From Photobacterium lutimaris (GTDB lineage Bacteria; Pseudomonadota; Gammaproteobacteria; Enterobacterales; Vibrionaceae), in NCBI RefSeq assembly GCF_003025555.1, contig NZ_PYMH01000001.1:620001-684000 (forward strand): a stretch of DNA of 64,000 nt, in the 5' to 3' direction. Shown piece after piece: positions 20,191 through 29,779 of the stretch. The notes beneath the pieces are model-generated. The model was not told the origin of the DNA, searched no databases, and worked only from the letters and a program-made list of their open reading frames with translations. The translations under genes were made by a program, and so were the position numbers. Each line of letters starts with the position of its first letter. The stretch's first letter is position 1.

Positions 20191-21774
20191 ATGACAGCGA
20201 AAAATATGCGATTTGAGAATACGCCGAGCCAAGGGAAGGAAATCGAATATTCAGCCTCATTGAACTTGATTTCCACGACAGATCCCAGCAGCACCATTAC
20301 CTATGCCAATAATACCTTTTGTGATGTTGCTGGCTATAGCAGTCAAGAGCTGATCGATAACCCCCATAACATTGTTCGACATCCAGATATGCCTAAAGCG
20401 GCGTTTGCACAGCTTTGGCAGTATGTGAAAGCCGGCAAGAGTTGGATGGGGTTGGTCAAAAACAAGTGTAAGGATGGTAATTACTATTGGGTTTCTGCGT
20501 TTGTCACTCCCATTGTGAACAGCGAGGGCAAGGTTATTGAATACCAGTCGGTACGCAGTAAGCCAAACAAGGAAGAGATTAAACGGGCGGAAACGACATA
20601 TAAAGCACTCAGCGAAGGCAAGCACAGTGGCAACCGTTTTCGCTTGAATGTTGGCGCTGTATTGAATTGCATCTTAGTCATTAGTGGCTTATTGGCTATG
20701 TATGAAGCGATAGCCTCGTCTTCCACGATTACGATGCTCGTCAGTGCCATGTTATTCATCGGGTTAATTGTCAACCGGTATACACAAAAGCGCCTGGCTA
20801 CTGTGAAGGCGCTTGCCTGTGAAGCTTACGATAATGTACTTATGGAGCCCATATACACCGGTAAATTTGATGATTACTCTGGTATTGAGCTGGCATTAAG
20901 AATGAGGCACGGTGAATTGCGCGCCATTGTCGCGCGAGCCAGTGAAACCTCTGCGGATATTCTTCTTTCGGCAGAAGATGAATTTGCCAACACCCAGCAA
21001 ATTAAAACCAATCTGCAGCAGCAGACCCTTTCGACAGAACAAATCGGGGTGGCAATCGATCAGATGTCATCAACCGTTAAAGAAGTCGCTGAAAATGCAA
21101 CGAATGCCTCTGAAATGACGGTAAAGGCACAACAGGTTGCTAACAGCGGGCAGATGAGGGTTGAGGAAACAATCATATCAGTCAATACATTGCATAAAGA
21201 GTTAGATGACTCTAAGCGGGTGATCAACGCTTTGTCTGAGAGTAGCCGTCAGATCGAAGGCATTCTGGATGTCATTGGTACTATCGCTGATCAAACTAAT
21301 TTGTTGGCACTCAATGCAGCCATTGAAGCTGCTCGTGCTGGTGAAGCTGGACGAGGTTTTGCCGTTGTCGCGGATGAAGTACGCTCATTGGCGCAGAAGA
21401 CACAGTCTTCCACTGGAGAAATTCACCAGATGATCACTCAGCTGCAAGATATCGCGGGCCAGGCAGTGGCTGCGGTAGACCGTGGTGGTGAGCAGTCTGA
21501 ACATTGTCGTCAGCAGGCGTTGGCTATGGGGGAGCAGCTCAAAGAAATCAATCAGGTGCTGGATGTCGTGACTGATAGCAGCCACCAGATTGCGGCAGCG
21601 GTAGAGCAGCAAGTGGGCGTTAGCGTTGACATTGCGGAACATATTCAGAAAATCAGTCAATTTGCCAGCGAGACAGAGAACTCCAGTAATACCTCTGTAG
21701 AAAATACCCGCATGCTAGTGGAGCGTTTGGAAGGTTTGGAAAGGTTGATGAATCAATTTCAGCGAGAGCGTTAG
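20191..21774 (+). CDS. Aer-like methyl-accepting chemotaxis protein with PAS domain
   Basis: 527 residues from the ATG at 20191 (a GTG at 20182 is possible). The N-terminal PAS domain (about 20-125) has [11 protein letters not shown] and [19 protein letters not shown], like the FAD-binding Aer sensors. A hydrophobic segment near 155-200 forms a membrane hairpin, and the coiled-coil signalling domain carries the kinase-control tip around [16 protein letters not shown]. It probably senses redox or energy state and signals to CheA/CheW. Monocistronic. Confidence 0.9.
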   Translation: MTAKNMRFENTPSQGKEIEYSASLNLISTTDPSSTITYANNTFCDVAGYSSQELIDNPHNIVRHPDMPKAAFAQLWQYVKAGKSWMGLVKNKCKDGNYYWVSAFVTPIVNSEGKVIEYQSVRSKPNKEEIKRAETTYKALSEGKHSGNRFRLNVGAVLNCILVISGLLAMYEAIASSSTITMLVSAMLFIGLIVNRYTQKRLATVKALACEAYDNVLMEPIYTGKFDDYSGIELALRMRHGELRAIVARASETSADILLSAEDEFANTQQIKTNLQQQTLSTEQIGVAIDQMSSTVKEVAENATNASEMTVKAQQVANSGQMRVEETIISVNTLHKELDDSKRVINALSESSRQIEGILDVIGTIADQTNLLALNAAIEAARAGEAGRGFAVVADEVRSLAQKTQSSTGEIHQMITQLQDIAGQAVAAVDRGGEQSEHCRQQALAMGEQLKEINQVLDVVTDSSHQIAAAVEQQVGVSVDIAEHIQKISQFASETENSSNTSVENTRMLVERLEGLERLMNQFQRER

Positions 21775-21789
21775 CGAATCGAGTAACAG

Positions 21790-21811
21790 GCCCCCTTAGT
21801 GAAGGGGGCTT
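21790..21811 (+). terminator. Probable terminator after the Aer-like gene
   Basis: GCCCCCTT, AGTG, AAGGGGGC then TTAT. The stem is strong, the U-tract short. Confidence 0.6.
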
Positions 21812-21890
21812 ATGTAACGCTTGATAACCATCGCGGCCTTAAGTTTTGCGTCTAGTTGGCTTTATCGCAAGAACAGCTCAAGCAGCGTGA

Positions 21891-22553
21891 TTAATGAAAG
21901 TTAACAATATGAGGGTAATGTATATTGTGGTAGGCCTCGCGCTCTACCATTTTTTTTAGTCCAAGTAGAGAGTTGTACGGCTGAGAGACGGATACTAGGT
22001 TGATTAGCCATGCGGGCAGGTTGCCTCCGGGATCAGTAAGAACCTGGTAGTGGATATTCGTAACCGACTCACTGACAGGAGTGAACACCCAGCGACTGGT
22101 TAAGCTTTTCACTCTGACAACACCAGCTTTAAGTGGCAGGTAGTCTGGAATGCCTTGCTGTTGCAGGGTAACGACCAATGTGTCTGGGTTTTGGGTTGTT
22201 TTGTTTAGGACTACAGCATCACGATCCGCTACCGGCCACGGTGCTTTACTCAGTGTTACCGTAATGGTTTCTGATTCACTAATCACTTTTTCCGTATGCA
22301 TTTCGTCAACATTTTCAACCCACTCAATGCCTGAAGGAGTATCTGCAAATACCGCAATAATGGTGCTGAGGTTGGCGTTGATGGTCGTTTGCGCCATAAA
22401 CTCTTTAAAGTCGCTGCCTTCAATTGACCGGTTATATACTTGTATGCCATTGCGGTCTCGAACGTTCTTCCATGGTGCTTCTTGTGCAAAGGCCTGAGCC
22501 GAGATAGCTTGAACAGAAACGAGCGCAAGTAGCAAAAATAAAACCTTTTTCAT
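21891..22553 (-). CDS. Secreted START-domain protein
   Basis: 220 residues from the ATG at 22553, which overlaps the stop of the upstream glycosyltransferase by one base. The longer upstream reading frame lies inside that gene and is discarded. A signal peptide (about 1-24, ending A-Q-A-F-A-Q) is followed by a START/SRPBCC lipid-binding fold. W-K-N-V-R-D-R-N-G-I-Q-V-Y, S-D-F-K-E-F-M-A-Q and W-P-V-A-D-R-D-A-V are typical. Such proteins are thought to bind lipids or hydrophobic ligands in the periplasm; the ligand is unknown. It is coupled to the membrane GT2, suggesting a lipid-related step. Confidence 0.8.
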   Translation of the reverse strand: MKKVLFLLLALVSVQAISAQAFAQEAPWKNVRDRNGIQVYNRSIEGSDFKEFMAQTTINANLSTIIAVFADTPSGIEWVENVDEMHTEKVISESETITVTLSKAPWPVADRDAVVLNKTTQNPDTLVVTLQQQGIPDYLPLKAGVVRVKSLTSRWVFTPVSESVTNIHYQVLTDPGGNLPAWLINLVSVSQPYNSLLGLKKMVEREAYHNIHYPHIVNFH

Positions 22554-23713
22554 TATTCGACCACTCGTCCTTTCCAAGAGATGGATTTTTGCTTTGCAAG
22601 ACGGAAAGAGTTGAGCACTAGCAGGCCTTGTAAGGAAATGCCAAACGGAACAAAAGCAGCGTAAATGATGGGTACAAATAACTGAGTTGCGAGCACGGCA
22701 TAAGTAATCAGTAATACGATCTGCATTAGCAGATTGATCCCAATGGTGAACAGGGCGATTTGAGAGGGATCGCTGCTGTATGACAGCCACGACAGGAGAA
22801 GCAATACTGGTGTCGACCATGCAATAAAGAGGGATTTTCCAAGTAATGCTAACGCTTGTGAAAAGCAGTTTACCTCTACGATTCGGTTCATGTTTTTAGA
22901 AAAACCGTGCCAGATCTCTTCCGCACTGGTGTACATGCGTGTGCTCATAAGATTATCTGCAAATGCCCAGAAAATCTTAAAGCCGCGTTCTTTCATAGCT
23001 TTGGCAAAGGCAAGATCTTCAGAGATCTCAGAGGCGACAACGGTATGCCCATCTACGGCTTGATATGCGCTGGTTTTAAACAGCATTGCTTGTCCATTGG
23101 CTATGGCTTCTTCTTTGTCAGGATCGTTTGACTCATGAAACTTCATAAAAGAGGCGATCGATAAAAACAGACCCGGTAAAAGAGTTTTCTCAGCGGCTGA
23201 AACCATGAGTTGCCGAGGGTTAAAAGAGAGAAGATCAATCTCTTTTGCTAATGTGAAATCCATAATGCTTTTCAGCATACTTTTATCTGACTGGGTATCG
23301 GCATCAATAAAGAAGATATACTCCCCACTGGCTTGTAGGGCACCAGCCATGCAGGCATTACTTTTGCCTATCCACCCTTTAGGTAGTGGGCGACCAGTAA
23401 TGCATCGTGCATTAAATACGCTCTGTGACATCATCTGCTGGGCAACTTGGCGAGTTTTATCTTCAGAGAAGTCATCGACAACAATTATCTCAAGCTTGTC
23501 TGCTGGATAGTCTTGCTCGAGGATGCTGCCAAGTGACACTTTTAGGTTATGTTCTTCGTTACGGGCAGGGATCACAACGGTAACGCTCGGCCAATCATCG
23601 CGTGAATACTGTCCTCGCTTTATGTGCACCCTATGCTGGGCCAAAATGCCTAATTTTATTAGAAAAACGAAAACCCCTATGAGCGAGAGGATAGTTAAAG
23701 CGAGTAACACCAT
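22553..23713 (-). CDS. Membrane-bound family 2 glycosyltransferase
   Basis: 386 residues from the ATG at 23713. Its first segment M-V-L-L-A-L-T-I-L-S-L is a clean membrane anchor, whereas the longer frame adds an unsupported leader. The GT-A domain (about 45-280) has T-V-V-I-P-A-R-N-E-E, V-V-D-D-F-S-E-D and F-I-D-A-D-T. E-I-S-E-D-L-A-F-A-K-A-M-K-E-R-G-F takes the place of the ED..RxxRW region. Two or three C-terminal membrane spans follow. The layout resembles glycosyltransferases acting on lipid or carotenoid acceptors, but the acceptor is unknown. It overlaps the START-domain gene and is probably co-expressed with it. Confidence 0.82.
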   Translation of the reverse strand: MVLLALTILSLIGVFVFLIKLGILAQHRVHIKRGQYSRDDWPSVTVVIPARNEEHNLKVSLGSILEQDYPADKLEIIVVDDFSEDKTRQVAQQMMSQSVFNARCITGRPLPKGWIGKSNACMAGALQASGEYIFFIDADTQSDKSMLKSIMDFTLAKEIDLLSFNPRQLMVSAAEKTLLPGLFLSIASFMKFHESNDPDKEEAIANGQAMLFKTSAYQAVDGHTVVASEISEDLAFAKAMKERGFKIFWAFADNLMSTRMYTSAEEIWHGFSKNMNRIVEVNCFSQALALLGKSLFIAWSTPVLLLLSWLSYSSDPSQIALFTIGINLLMQIVLLITYAVLATQLFVPIIYAAFVPFGISLQGLLVLNSFRLAKQKSISWKGRVVE

Positions 23714-24042
23714 AAATGAAACCTGTTTGTGCAATGTTATTATGACCAACGGTTTATAATATATGTTAATGCTGAACTTCAATTGACTGGTGTTTAATTA
23801 GTGTGAAATAAATTGCCGGATAATTATGCATTAGCAATGGGTCTGCAGCTGAAAATTCAAACATTAATATTATATAGTAATGAAAAATAAAGAGTTATGA
23901 CTAGAAGATATTCTATGCACGAGTGATCTTACTTTCAATTGAATTTTGTTCAATTAAGTGTCTGTTAAGTATTGGAGTGTCATTATATATAAGTGAAGAA
24001 GTAACCATGGACGGTGTTGTAATTGTTAACTGAGATATAATT
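23714..24042. other. Divergent intergenic region with an operator-like inverted repeat
   Basis: No gene is seen. AATTGAA-TTTTG-TTCAATT at 23937-23955 is a perfect 7-base inverted repeat about 90 bases before the outer-membrane gene. It is a candidate operator for either divergent gene. Confidence 0.45.
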
Positions 24043-24945
24043 TTGAAAACACAAGCTTTACTGCTAATGAGCCTTTTTGTTGCACCGCAGACTTTTGGTC
24101 AGGATTCCTTTTTCCCTATATGGGGTGATGAAGCAGAGAAGCGTGGTTATACACTCCCCAAACCTTATGGTTTCTCTTTATCATATATGGATATGAGCAA
24201 CCCTATTACAGTCAACAGTATTAATTTAACTGGTCATCCAGTGTTAGAGGCGTTGGATGTAGACGCTAAACAAGCGGATTTTAGCGGTTCAAATATTACG
24301 TTGCGTGGCGATGTGTGGATTTTTCCATTCCTGAATGTTTACGGCATTCTAGGCTATACCCAAGGCACCAGCAAAGCAAAGATTAACTCGGTTAGTTGCG
24401 ATTCAAGCGGCTTTGGAATATTGGATTCTAATAGATACCTGTGTTCACTAATTGATCGCCTTGGCGACAACTTGCCTGATAATACCATGTTTGAGCTGGA
24501 TATGGACGGTGGAACCTATGGTGTAGGTACCACACTGGCTGGTGGTGTAGGGAACTGGTTTGCCTTGGTTGATATGAATTACACTTATACAAGCATTTCA
24601 GCAATTGATGGCAATATCAAAACATTTGTTGCAGCACCTCGTGTCGGCCACCGTTGGGAGTACGATGGTGGTCGCGAGCTCCGGGTATTCGTTGGTGCGA
24701 TGTACCAAGATGTTCAGCAATACTTGTCTGGTGATCTGAAAAGCCTAGGGCTACCGTCAGCACTCGATAAAATCATTGATGAGCTTGCACCAGACGGCAA
24801 GTTTGAAGTGAGCCAAAGTTCTGATGAAAAGTGGAATGGGGTCGTTGGTTTTCAGTATGCCTTTAACCGCGATTGGGAAGTATTAGCAGAAGCGGGATTT
24901 GGCCCTCGTGAAACATTATTCTTTGCCGCTAGTCGTCGATTCTAA
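24043..24945 (+). CDS. Outer-membrane beta-barrel-type protein of unknown function
   Basis: 300 residues. The start is TTG at 24043; an in-frame TGA 12 bases upstream excludes any ATG. A signal peptide (about 1-19) ends T-F-G-Q. Mature alternating hydrophobic/aromatic strands such as L-R-G-D-V-W-I-F-P-F-L-N-V-Y-G-I-L-G-Y-T, and the terminal F-F-A-A-S-R-R-F ending in Phe, suggest a barrel recognised by the BAM machinery. Two cysteines (about 124 and 138) could form a loop disulfide. I do not recognise a named family. Confidence 0.68.
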   Translation: MKTQALLLMSLFVAPQTFGQDSFFPIWGDEAEKRGYTLPKPYGFSLSYMDMSNPITVNSINLTGHPVLEALDVDAKQADFSGSNITLRGDVWIFPFLNVYGILGYTQGTSKAKINSVSCDSSGFGILDSNRYLCSLIDRLGDNLPDNTMFELDMDGGTYGVGTTLAGGVGNWFALVDMNYTYTSISAIDGNIKTFVAAPRVGHRWEYDGGRELRVFVGAMYQDVQQYLSGDLKSLGLPSALDKIIDELAPDGKFEVSQSSDEKWNGVVGFQYAFNRDWEVLAEAGFGPRETLFFAASRRF

Positions 24946-24990
24946 ATGGACTCATTGAATTGATAGCTTTTATTCCGCAGAATAACCAAA

Positions 24991-25020
24991 AAAAACGATG
25001 AGGTTGCCCTCATCGTTTTT
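24991..25020. terminator. Bidirectional rho-independent terminator
   Basis: The 13-base arms AAAAACGATGAGG and CCTCATCGTTTTT enclose loop TTGC. They sit between convergent genes, with a T-run in both directions. Confidence 0.92.
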
Positions 25021-25039
25021 TATGCATATCTACTACTGA

Positions 25040-26689
25040 TTAATTAAATTCAGTTTTACGCATTCGGTTAAGAACCGCCATTACCTCTATAACGCGAGGT
25101 TTAGCGATGTCACCGTAGTTTGGCATACTACGGAACCATTCATCACTGGCAAGCATCTGAGCAAAGGCTTTGCTAGGTGCTTTTTCCCATCCTTTACCTT
25201 GGGCAATTTGGAACCACAACCAACCGATAGCATGCAATTGGCTTGAATCCGCAACCTGTTCTAGTGCTTTAAGATCGATAAGCTCACGGCCAAAGCGCAT
25301 AGATGTTTTATCTTTGACTTGAATTCGGAATTTACCGTCTTCTAGCTGTGCTTTCAGGCCGGCACGGTTTAGCTTACGTGTGCGCGGACGGGTGATTTCG
25401 GTGCTGCCTTCAAGCTGACGGCGGGTAGGGTGGGATTTAACCACTTCTTTCGCCTTTTCCGTGACATCGATCGCCTGGTAGTTGTGCATTTGGATGACAG
25501 TGTCTGCAACGTCCAAATAGTCACCAGAGCCACCCATAACAAGCAATACAGAGACATTAAGCTGGTCACGTAGCAGCGAAATACGGTCAACTAATGGCGT
25601 GATTGGTTCATCGTTTTTTGTAATCAATGCTTGCATGCGCTCATCGCGGATCATGAAGTTTGATGCCGATGTATCTTCATCAATAAGCAGCGCATTGGAG
25701 CCAGACTCAATCGATTCTTGTAGCCATGATGCCTGTGACGTTGAGCCGGATGCGTTCTGGGTTGAGAACATGCTGGTGTCTTTACCCATTGGCAGGTTGC
25801 TGATGTATGGTGTCAGATCGACGTTATGTACACAGCGACCGTCTTCGGCGCGGATTTTAGATGCCGATTCGTCAGTAACGATATATTCACGACCATCACC
25901 CGGAATGTGATCGTAAACAGAGTTTTCGATTGCATTCAACAGGGTTGATTTACCGTGGAAGCCACCACCGACAATCATGGTAATGCCTTTAGGGACACCC
26001 ATGCCGCGAACTTTTCCGCGGTGTGGCGCTTCAAGTTCAACGGCCAGGTTTTCTGGGCTGATAAATGGAATGGCATCGGCCAAAGGTGAATCGCTGTTAC
26101 CCGCCAAACGAGGAAGTACGCTGTCATCGGCAACAAAGGCCATCAAGCCTTTATCAGCAAGTTGTTTACGCAGGGCGACCTGATCTTCAACCGTTTCACA
26201 GTGACGTTTTAACTCATCTATCGGCAACTCACGGGCGATAGTGGCACGGCGAATGATCTTCGGCATCGTGAACGTTAGCAGGTTAGCGGTTTTTTTAGCA
26301 ATAATGGTACGGCCGTCTGAAGGTAGGTTGACGCGAAAGCGCAACTCCAGAGCATCATCATCGAATACCACGGCGGTACGGTCTAGAACAGTTTGTCCCG
26401 GACGGTCAATTTGAATCTCATTGATCTGCTGTGCCAATTCGGCAAATTGACGAGCAATGAAATCACGAGCCGCACGTTGGTAGTCAGGAGACTGTTCTTT
26501 TAACCACTCAAGATCGGTCAACGACCATTTACGGCGTGCTCGTACACGAGACGCAGGTGCAAACGGGTCTGATTGAGTGATGTCAATGAAGAAATCGAAG
26601 TCAACGAAGTGGTACTCACCGCGCAAACTGGAATAGCTGCGGTAATTATGACGGTCAATTTTATGTAGTTTTGCTTCGAGTAATTGCAT
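25040..26689 (-). CDS. Predicted ABC-class ATPase (COG3044/PF09818)
   Basis: 549 residues. A P-loop I-V-G-G-G-F-H-G-K-S-T-L-L lies near 238-250, an ABC-signature-like S-G-S-T-S-Q-A-S near 315, and Walker B A-L-L-I-D-E-D-T-S-A-S-N-F near 334. This order is characteristic of the cytoplasmic ABC-ATPase family PF09818. The family has no membrane domain and its biochemical role is unsettled. Monocistronic, ended by the bidirectional terminator. Confidence 0.85.
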   Translation of the reverse strand: MQLLEAKLHKIDRHNYRSYSSLRGEYHFVDFDFFIDITQSDPFAPASRVRARRKWSLTDLEWLKEQSPDYQRAARDFIARQFAELAQQINEIQIDRPGQTVLDRTAVVFDDDALELRFRVNLPSDGRTIIAKKTANLLTFTMPKIIRRATIARELPIDELKRHCETVEDQVALRKQLADKGLMAFVADDSVLPRLAGNSDSPLADAIPFISPENLAVELEAPHRGKVRGMGVPKGITMIVGGGFHGKSTLLNAIENSVYDHIPGDGREYIVTDESASKIRAEDGRCVHNVDLTPYISNLPMGKDTSMFSTQNASGSTSQASWLQESIESGSNALLIDEDTSASNFMIRDERMQALITKNDEPITPLVDRISLLRDQLNVSVLLVMGGSGDYLDVADTVIQMHNYQAIDVTEKAKEVVKSHPTRRQLEGSTEITRPRTRKLNRAGLKAQLEDGKFRIQVKDKTSMRFGRELIDLKALEQVADSSQLHAIGWLWFQIAQGKGWEKAPSKAFAQMLASDEWFRSMPNYGDIAKPRVIEVMAVLNRMRKTEFN

Positions 26690-26893
26690 GTCGCCTCGAT
26701 ACCTTCGTTAGAAATTCCGGGTGCGGGATTCTACACCAAACGCCTTGAATAAGCATACAAACTTTACTGTTAACGGCATTTATTTCTTAAATAAGCTGCC
26801 CGGTGAAAATGTAACCCTCTACCTTGGTCTAATTGAGCTATTGATGTGAATAGCATTAAATCAGAGTGTAGATGATGAAAAAGGGAACACACC

Positions 26894-27133
26894 ATGCTGC
26901 AGATATCAATGACAGTTGCCGAGTACTTACTGATTTTGGCAGGATTAGCGATGGTCGTAAATGGGATTATTATATACGGACGCCGGACAAGTGACTGGAC
27001 TGGCGTGTTGAAGATGTTTTACAACCGTATAGGTATGGCTGTCGAGGAGTTCAAATGGTACCGGCTGGGGGTTGCATCTTTGATACTCGGGGTGATTATC
27101 AGGATTGTGAATCTAACGCTTTGGCCCGCCTAA
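26894..27133 (+). CDS. Small membrane protein (79 residues)
   Basis: AAGGGA precedes the ATG by a good distance. Two hydrophobic segments (about 6-27, Y-L-L-I-L-A-G-L-A-M-V-V-N-G-I-I; and about 56-77, L-G-V-A-S-L-I-L-G-V-I-I-R-I) flank a charged loop containing F-K-W-Y-R. Family not recognised. It stands alone between the ABC-class ATPase (divergent) and the histidine kinase (convergent). Confidence 0.6.
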   Translation: MLQISMTVAEYLLILAGLAMVVNGIIIYGRRTSDWTGVLKMFYNRIGMAVEEFKWYRLGVASLILGVIIRIVNLTLWPA

Positions 27134-27184
27134 GGCTGCTGGACACTGGCGAGCGGGTGCTCGCCAGATAAATCTTGGTTGATG

Positions 27185-28522
27185 TCATTGTCTCGGTTTA
27201 GGTAGCGTGATTGAAGCTCTCAACCCACCTAACGGGCTGCGACTTAACGTTAATTCACCGCGATAGCTGTGAGCCAGCTCACTGACTATGTTCAACCCGA
27301 GGCCTGTTCCAGGTGTTGTTTCATCAAGCCTAACACCACGCTTAACTGCGCTTTGATAGGCATCATCGTCAATACCCGGTCCATCATCTTCTATTACCAG
27401 TAACAGATTCTCTGTCGTTTGTTCCGGTTGGTGGACACGTATCAAGCCTTTCGCCCATTTGTAGCTGTTCTCTATTAAATTCCCTAAAATTTCGTCGAGA
27501 TCGCGCTTTTCAATCGCGACCAATAAATCACTGTCTAGCTCGTTAACAAGCACAACGCCACGATCGGCATAGACTTTATCCATTGCCATGGAAATTGCAT
27601 CGACTCGGGCGGAGGGGGCTGTTTTGGCTGACAAGATATTGCTCGCGCCGGCCATTCTTGCTCGCCCTAAGTGGTAGTCGATATGTTGCTGGAGCTGTTG
27701 CAGCGAGGGCTGTAGTCGCGACTGCTCCTGTTTATTGAGGTGAGTGACTTCGTTATTGAGTACGGCAATCGGTGTCTTGAGTGCGTGCGACAGGTTGCCG
27801 GCATGATTACGTGCTCTATCAAGTAACTCTTGATAATGGAACAGGAGGGCATTGAGGTCGTCAACCACGGGGCGAATTTCAGCAGGATAGATCCCGCTCA
27901 GTTCTGATGTTTGCCCCTCGCGCACCTCTTTTAAGTTTTGTTGCAAGCGGCGCAGAGGCCAGAGTGACCAGCTAACCTGTAGCCAGATCAAAAAGAGAAT
28001 GCCGCCTGCCATAACCAGTAATATTAACCACAGACCGCTGGTCAGCTGGGTCAGCGTTTTCAATAGCCGCTCTTGGTTAATGGCGACAGTGAGGGTGACG
28101 GGCTCATCAATCTCGGGCAATAGGATATTGCGATTAAGCACCAGCAGTGATTGCTTATTAGGACCGACAAAACCTGACTCTTTATCGCCAGAAATACGAG
28201 TATCCCACAAAGAACGAGAGCGTAGCTCTTTGTTCTCAACATTCACACTCCAATATAACCCGCTATAGGGTTGCTGGAATCGTGGATTGGATAATGTTTT
28301 TAGTGGGATCAAATTGCCACTATTATCCACATCAATCTGGGCCGTTAATTCGTCAAGGTAGATATAAAGTTGATGTTTCTCTTGGTCGACCAGGTAGGTT
28401 TTGATGAGTGACGGCACCAGATAACCTGCGGCAAGAGTTATCGCTAGTAGCCAAACAGCCGCGGCAATAAGCAAGCGGCTGCGAAGGCTGGGTAGAGGCG
28501 TTTGCGGTGCTCTAATCGGCAT
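27185..28522 (-). CDS. Sensor histidine kinase (PhoQ/CarS-like layout)
   Basis: 445 residues from the ATG at 28522, which overlaps the response-regulator stop by 11 bases; a TTG at 28537 is an alternative. Two membrane segments (about 18-40 and about 165-190) enclose a periplasmic sensor of about 120 residues. The H-box L-S-H-A-L-K-T-P-I-A-V-L, N-box N-L-I-E-N-S-Y-K-W-A, and G boxes D-D-G-P-G-I-D and G-T-G-L-G-L-N-I-V are all present. It should phosphorylate the OmpR-type regulator encoded just upstream. The layout with an upstream PepSY protein recalls envelope-stress or antimicrobial-peptide sensing systems; that assignment is inference. Confidence 0.9.
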   Translation of the reverse strand: MPIRAPQTPLPSLRSRLLIAAAVWLLAITLAAGYLVPSLIKTYLVDQEKHQLYIYLDELTAQIDVDNSGNLIPLKTLSNPRFQQPYSGLYWSVNVENKELRSRSLWDTRISGDKESGFVGPNKQSLLVLNRNILLPEIDEPVTLTVAINQERLLKTLTQLTSGLWLILLVMAGGILFLIWLQVSWSLWPLRRLQQNLKEVREGQTSELSGIYPAEIRPVVDDLNALLFHYQELLDRARNHAGNLSHALKTPIAVLNNEVTHLNKQEQSRLQPSLQQLQQHIDYHLGRARMAGASNILSAKTAPSARVDAISMAMDKVYADRGVVLVNELDSDLLVAIEKRDLDEILGNLIENSYKWAKGLIRVHQPEQTTENLLLVIEDDGPGIDDDAYQSAVKRGVRLDETTPGTGLGLNIVSELAHSYRGELTLSRSPLGGLRASITLPKPRQ

Positions 28523-29171
28523 TGATACGATATCCAAGCCCTCTTACCGTTTTGATTACGTCACCACCGACTTTACGGCGAATACGACCAATGAACACCT
28601 CAATGGTATTAGAGTCCCGGTCAAAGTCTTGCTTATATATATGTTCAACAAGCTCAGTGCGAGAGATGACTTTATCGGCATTGTGCATCATGTAGGAGAG
28701 CACTTTAAATTCCAGAGCGGTAAGGTCGATATTTTCACTATTGTGCATCACCTTAGAGGTACGGGTATCGAGACTTAGTCCACCGATCTGAATCACTGGT
28801 GAGGCATTTCCCGTTGAACGGCGCACTTGAGCGCGTAAACGGGCAACAAGCTCGATCATCTGAAATGGCTTTGTTAGGTAGTCATCAGCGCCAGCATTAA
28901 GGCCGTCAACACGCTGCGTGAGTTCGTTACGAGCACTGAGGATTATTACCGGACAAGTAACGTTTTCATCACGAATACCCCTAAGCACGGTCAGCCCATC
29001 TAACTTGGGCAAGCCTAAGTCGAGGATTATCCCATCCCAAGGCTCCGAGGTGGCGCGGTATAAAGCATCAATCCCATCAGAGGACAGTTCGGCGACCCAG
29101 CCACTTTGTTCTAAACCTGCAACAATCTGTTCGCCTAGGGCCTGTTCATCTTCAACGACGAGTATTTTCAT
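28512..29171 (-). CDS. OmpR/PhoB-family response regulator
   Basis: 219 residues. The receiver domain shows K-I-L-V-V-E-D-E at the start, phospho-acceptor Asp51 in I-I-L-D-L-G-L-P, and lysine in L-T-K-P-F. The C-terminal winged helix contains L-T-A-L-E-F-K-V-L and I-K-T-V-R-G-L-G-Y. It overlaps the kinase gene downstream and the PepSY gene upstream (ATGA, four bases), forming a three-gene operon. Target genes are not visible here. Confidence 0.92.
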   Translation of the reverse strand: MKILVVEDEQALGEQIVAGLEQSGWVAELSSDGIDALYRATSEPWDGIILDLGLPKLDGLTVLRGIRDENVTCPVIILSARNELTQRVDGLNAGADDYLTKPFQMIELVARLRAQVRRSTGNASPVIQIGGLSLDTRTSKVMHNSENIDLTALEFKVLSYMMHNADKVISRTELVEHIYKQDFDRDSNTIEVFIGRIRRKVGGDVIKTVRGLGYRINAD

Positions 29172-29515
29172 TGGTCTACCTTGATAATGTTTTCAAGACC
29201 CCTGCCTTTTATTTCAAGAATTGTGAGAGTTTGAGCGTCATACTTAACTCTGACAATATTATTGTTAGGGTCAATAAGCTTTAATTCATATATCCAAATG
29301 TTGTCATCTTCTTCCAACTCGACGTGAATAATGCGGCCACGGAGTTGCGCATTTACCTTAGATTGTAGAGACGAGAACGGTTGTACCTGCCCTTGTTGAA
29401 CGGCCCGCATGACGTCGTCATGATCTTCATCAATTTCCAATTCAACATTTGCAAGTGCTGTAGAGGTGAAAAGGAGAAGCGACAAGATATATATGTATTT
29501 GCTTTTTCTATTCAT
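29168..29515 (-). CDS. Secreted PepSY-domain protein linked to the two-component system
   Basis: 115 residues. A signal peptide (about 1-22, ending S-T-A-L-A) is followed by a PepSY-like fold. H-D-D-V-M-R-A-V-Q-Q-G-Q-V-Q-P-F, I-I-H-V-E-L-E-E-D-D-N-I-W-I-Y-E-L-K and T-L-T-I-L-E-I-K-G-R are typical. First gene of the operon, coupled to the response regulator. Such periplasmic proteins may modulate the sensor kinase; this is inferred from context. Confidence 0.83.
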   Translation of the reverse strand: MNRKSKYIYILSLLLFTSTALANVELEIDEDHDDVMRAVQQGQVQPFSSLQSKVNAQLRGRIIHVELEEDDNIWIYELKLIDPNNNIVRVKYDAQTLTILEIKGRGLENIIKVDQ

Positions 29516-29779
29516 ACATTAAATTGTAACTGATTGTACATGAACCGAACATGAATATTGCTTTGCGATGTGCAACTGCCTAACGATTGACCGAAGTATT
29601 ATATAGAGTCTATACAATGTGGTTGAATTAATGAGTATATTTCTTTCTTAAGATATCTCACGCATATGTCGTTGATTATACAAAATGAAATTTATAGTTT
29701 TTAGTGGCAGATCATGAAAAAAAGCGTGCTACAGATTATAATCCTCCACCAAAATCTGTTTCAAAATTAAAGGGAAGTT

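Noticed and set aside
22554..22820. N-terminal extension of the START-domain frame
   Set aside because: It is inside the GT2 gene; the true start is followed by a clear signal peptide.
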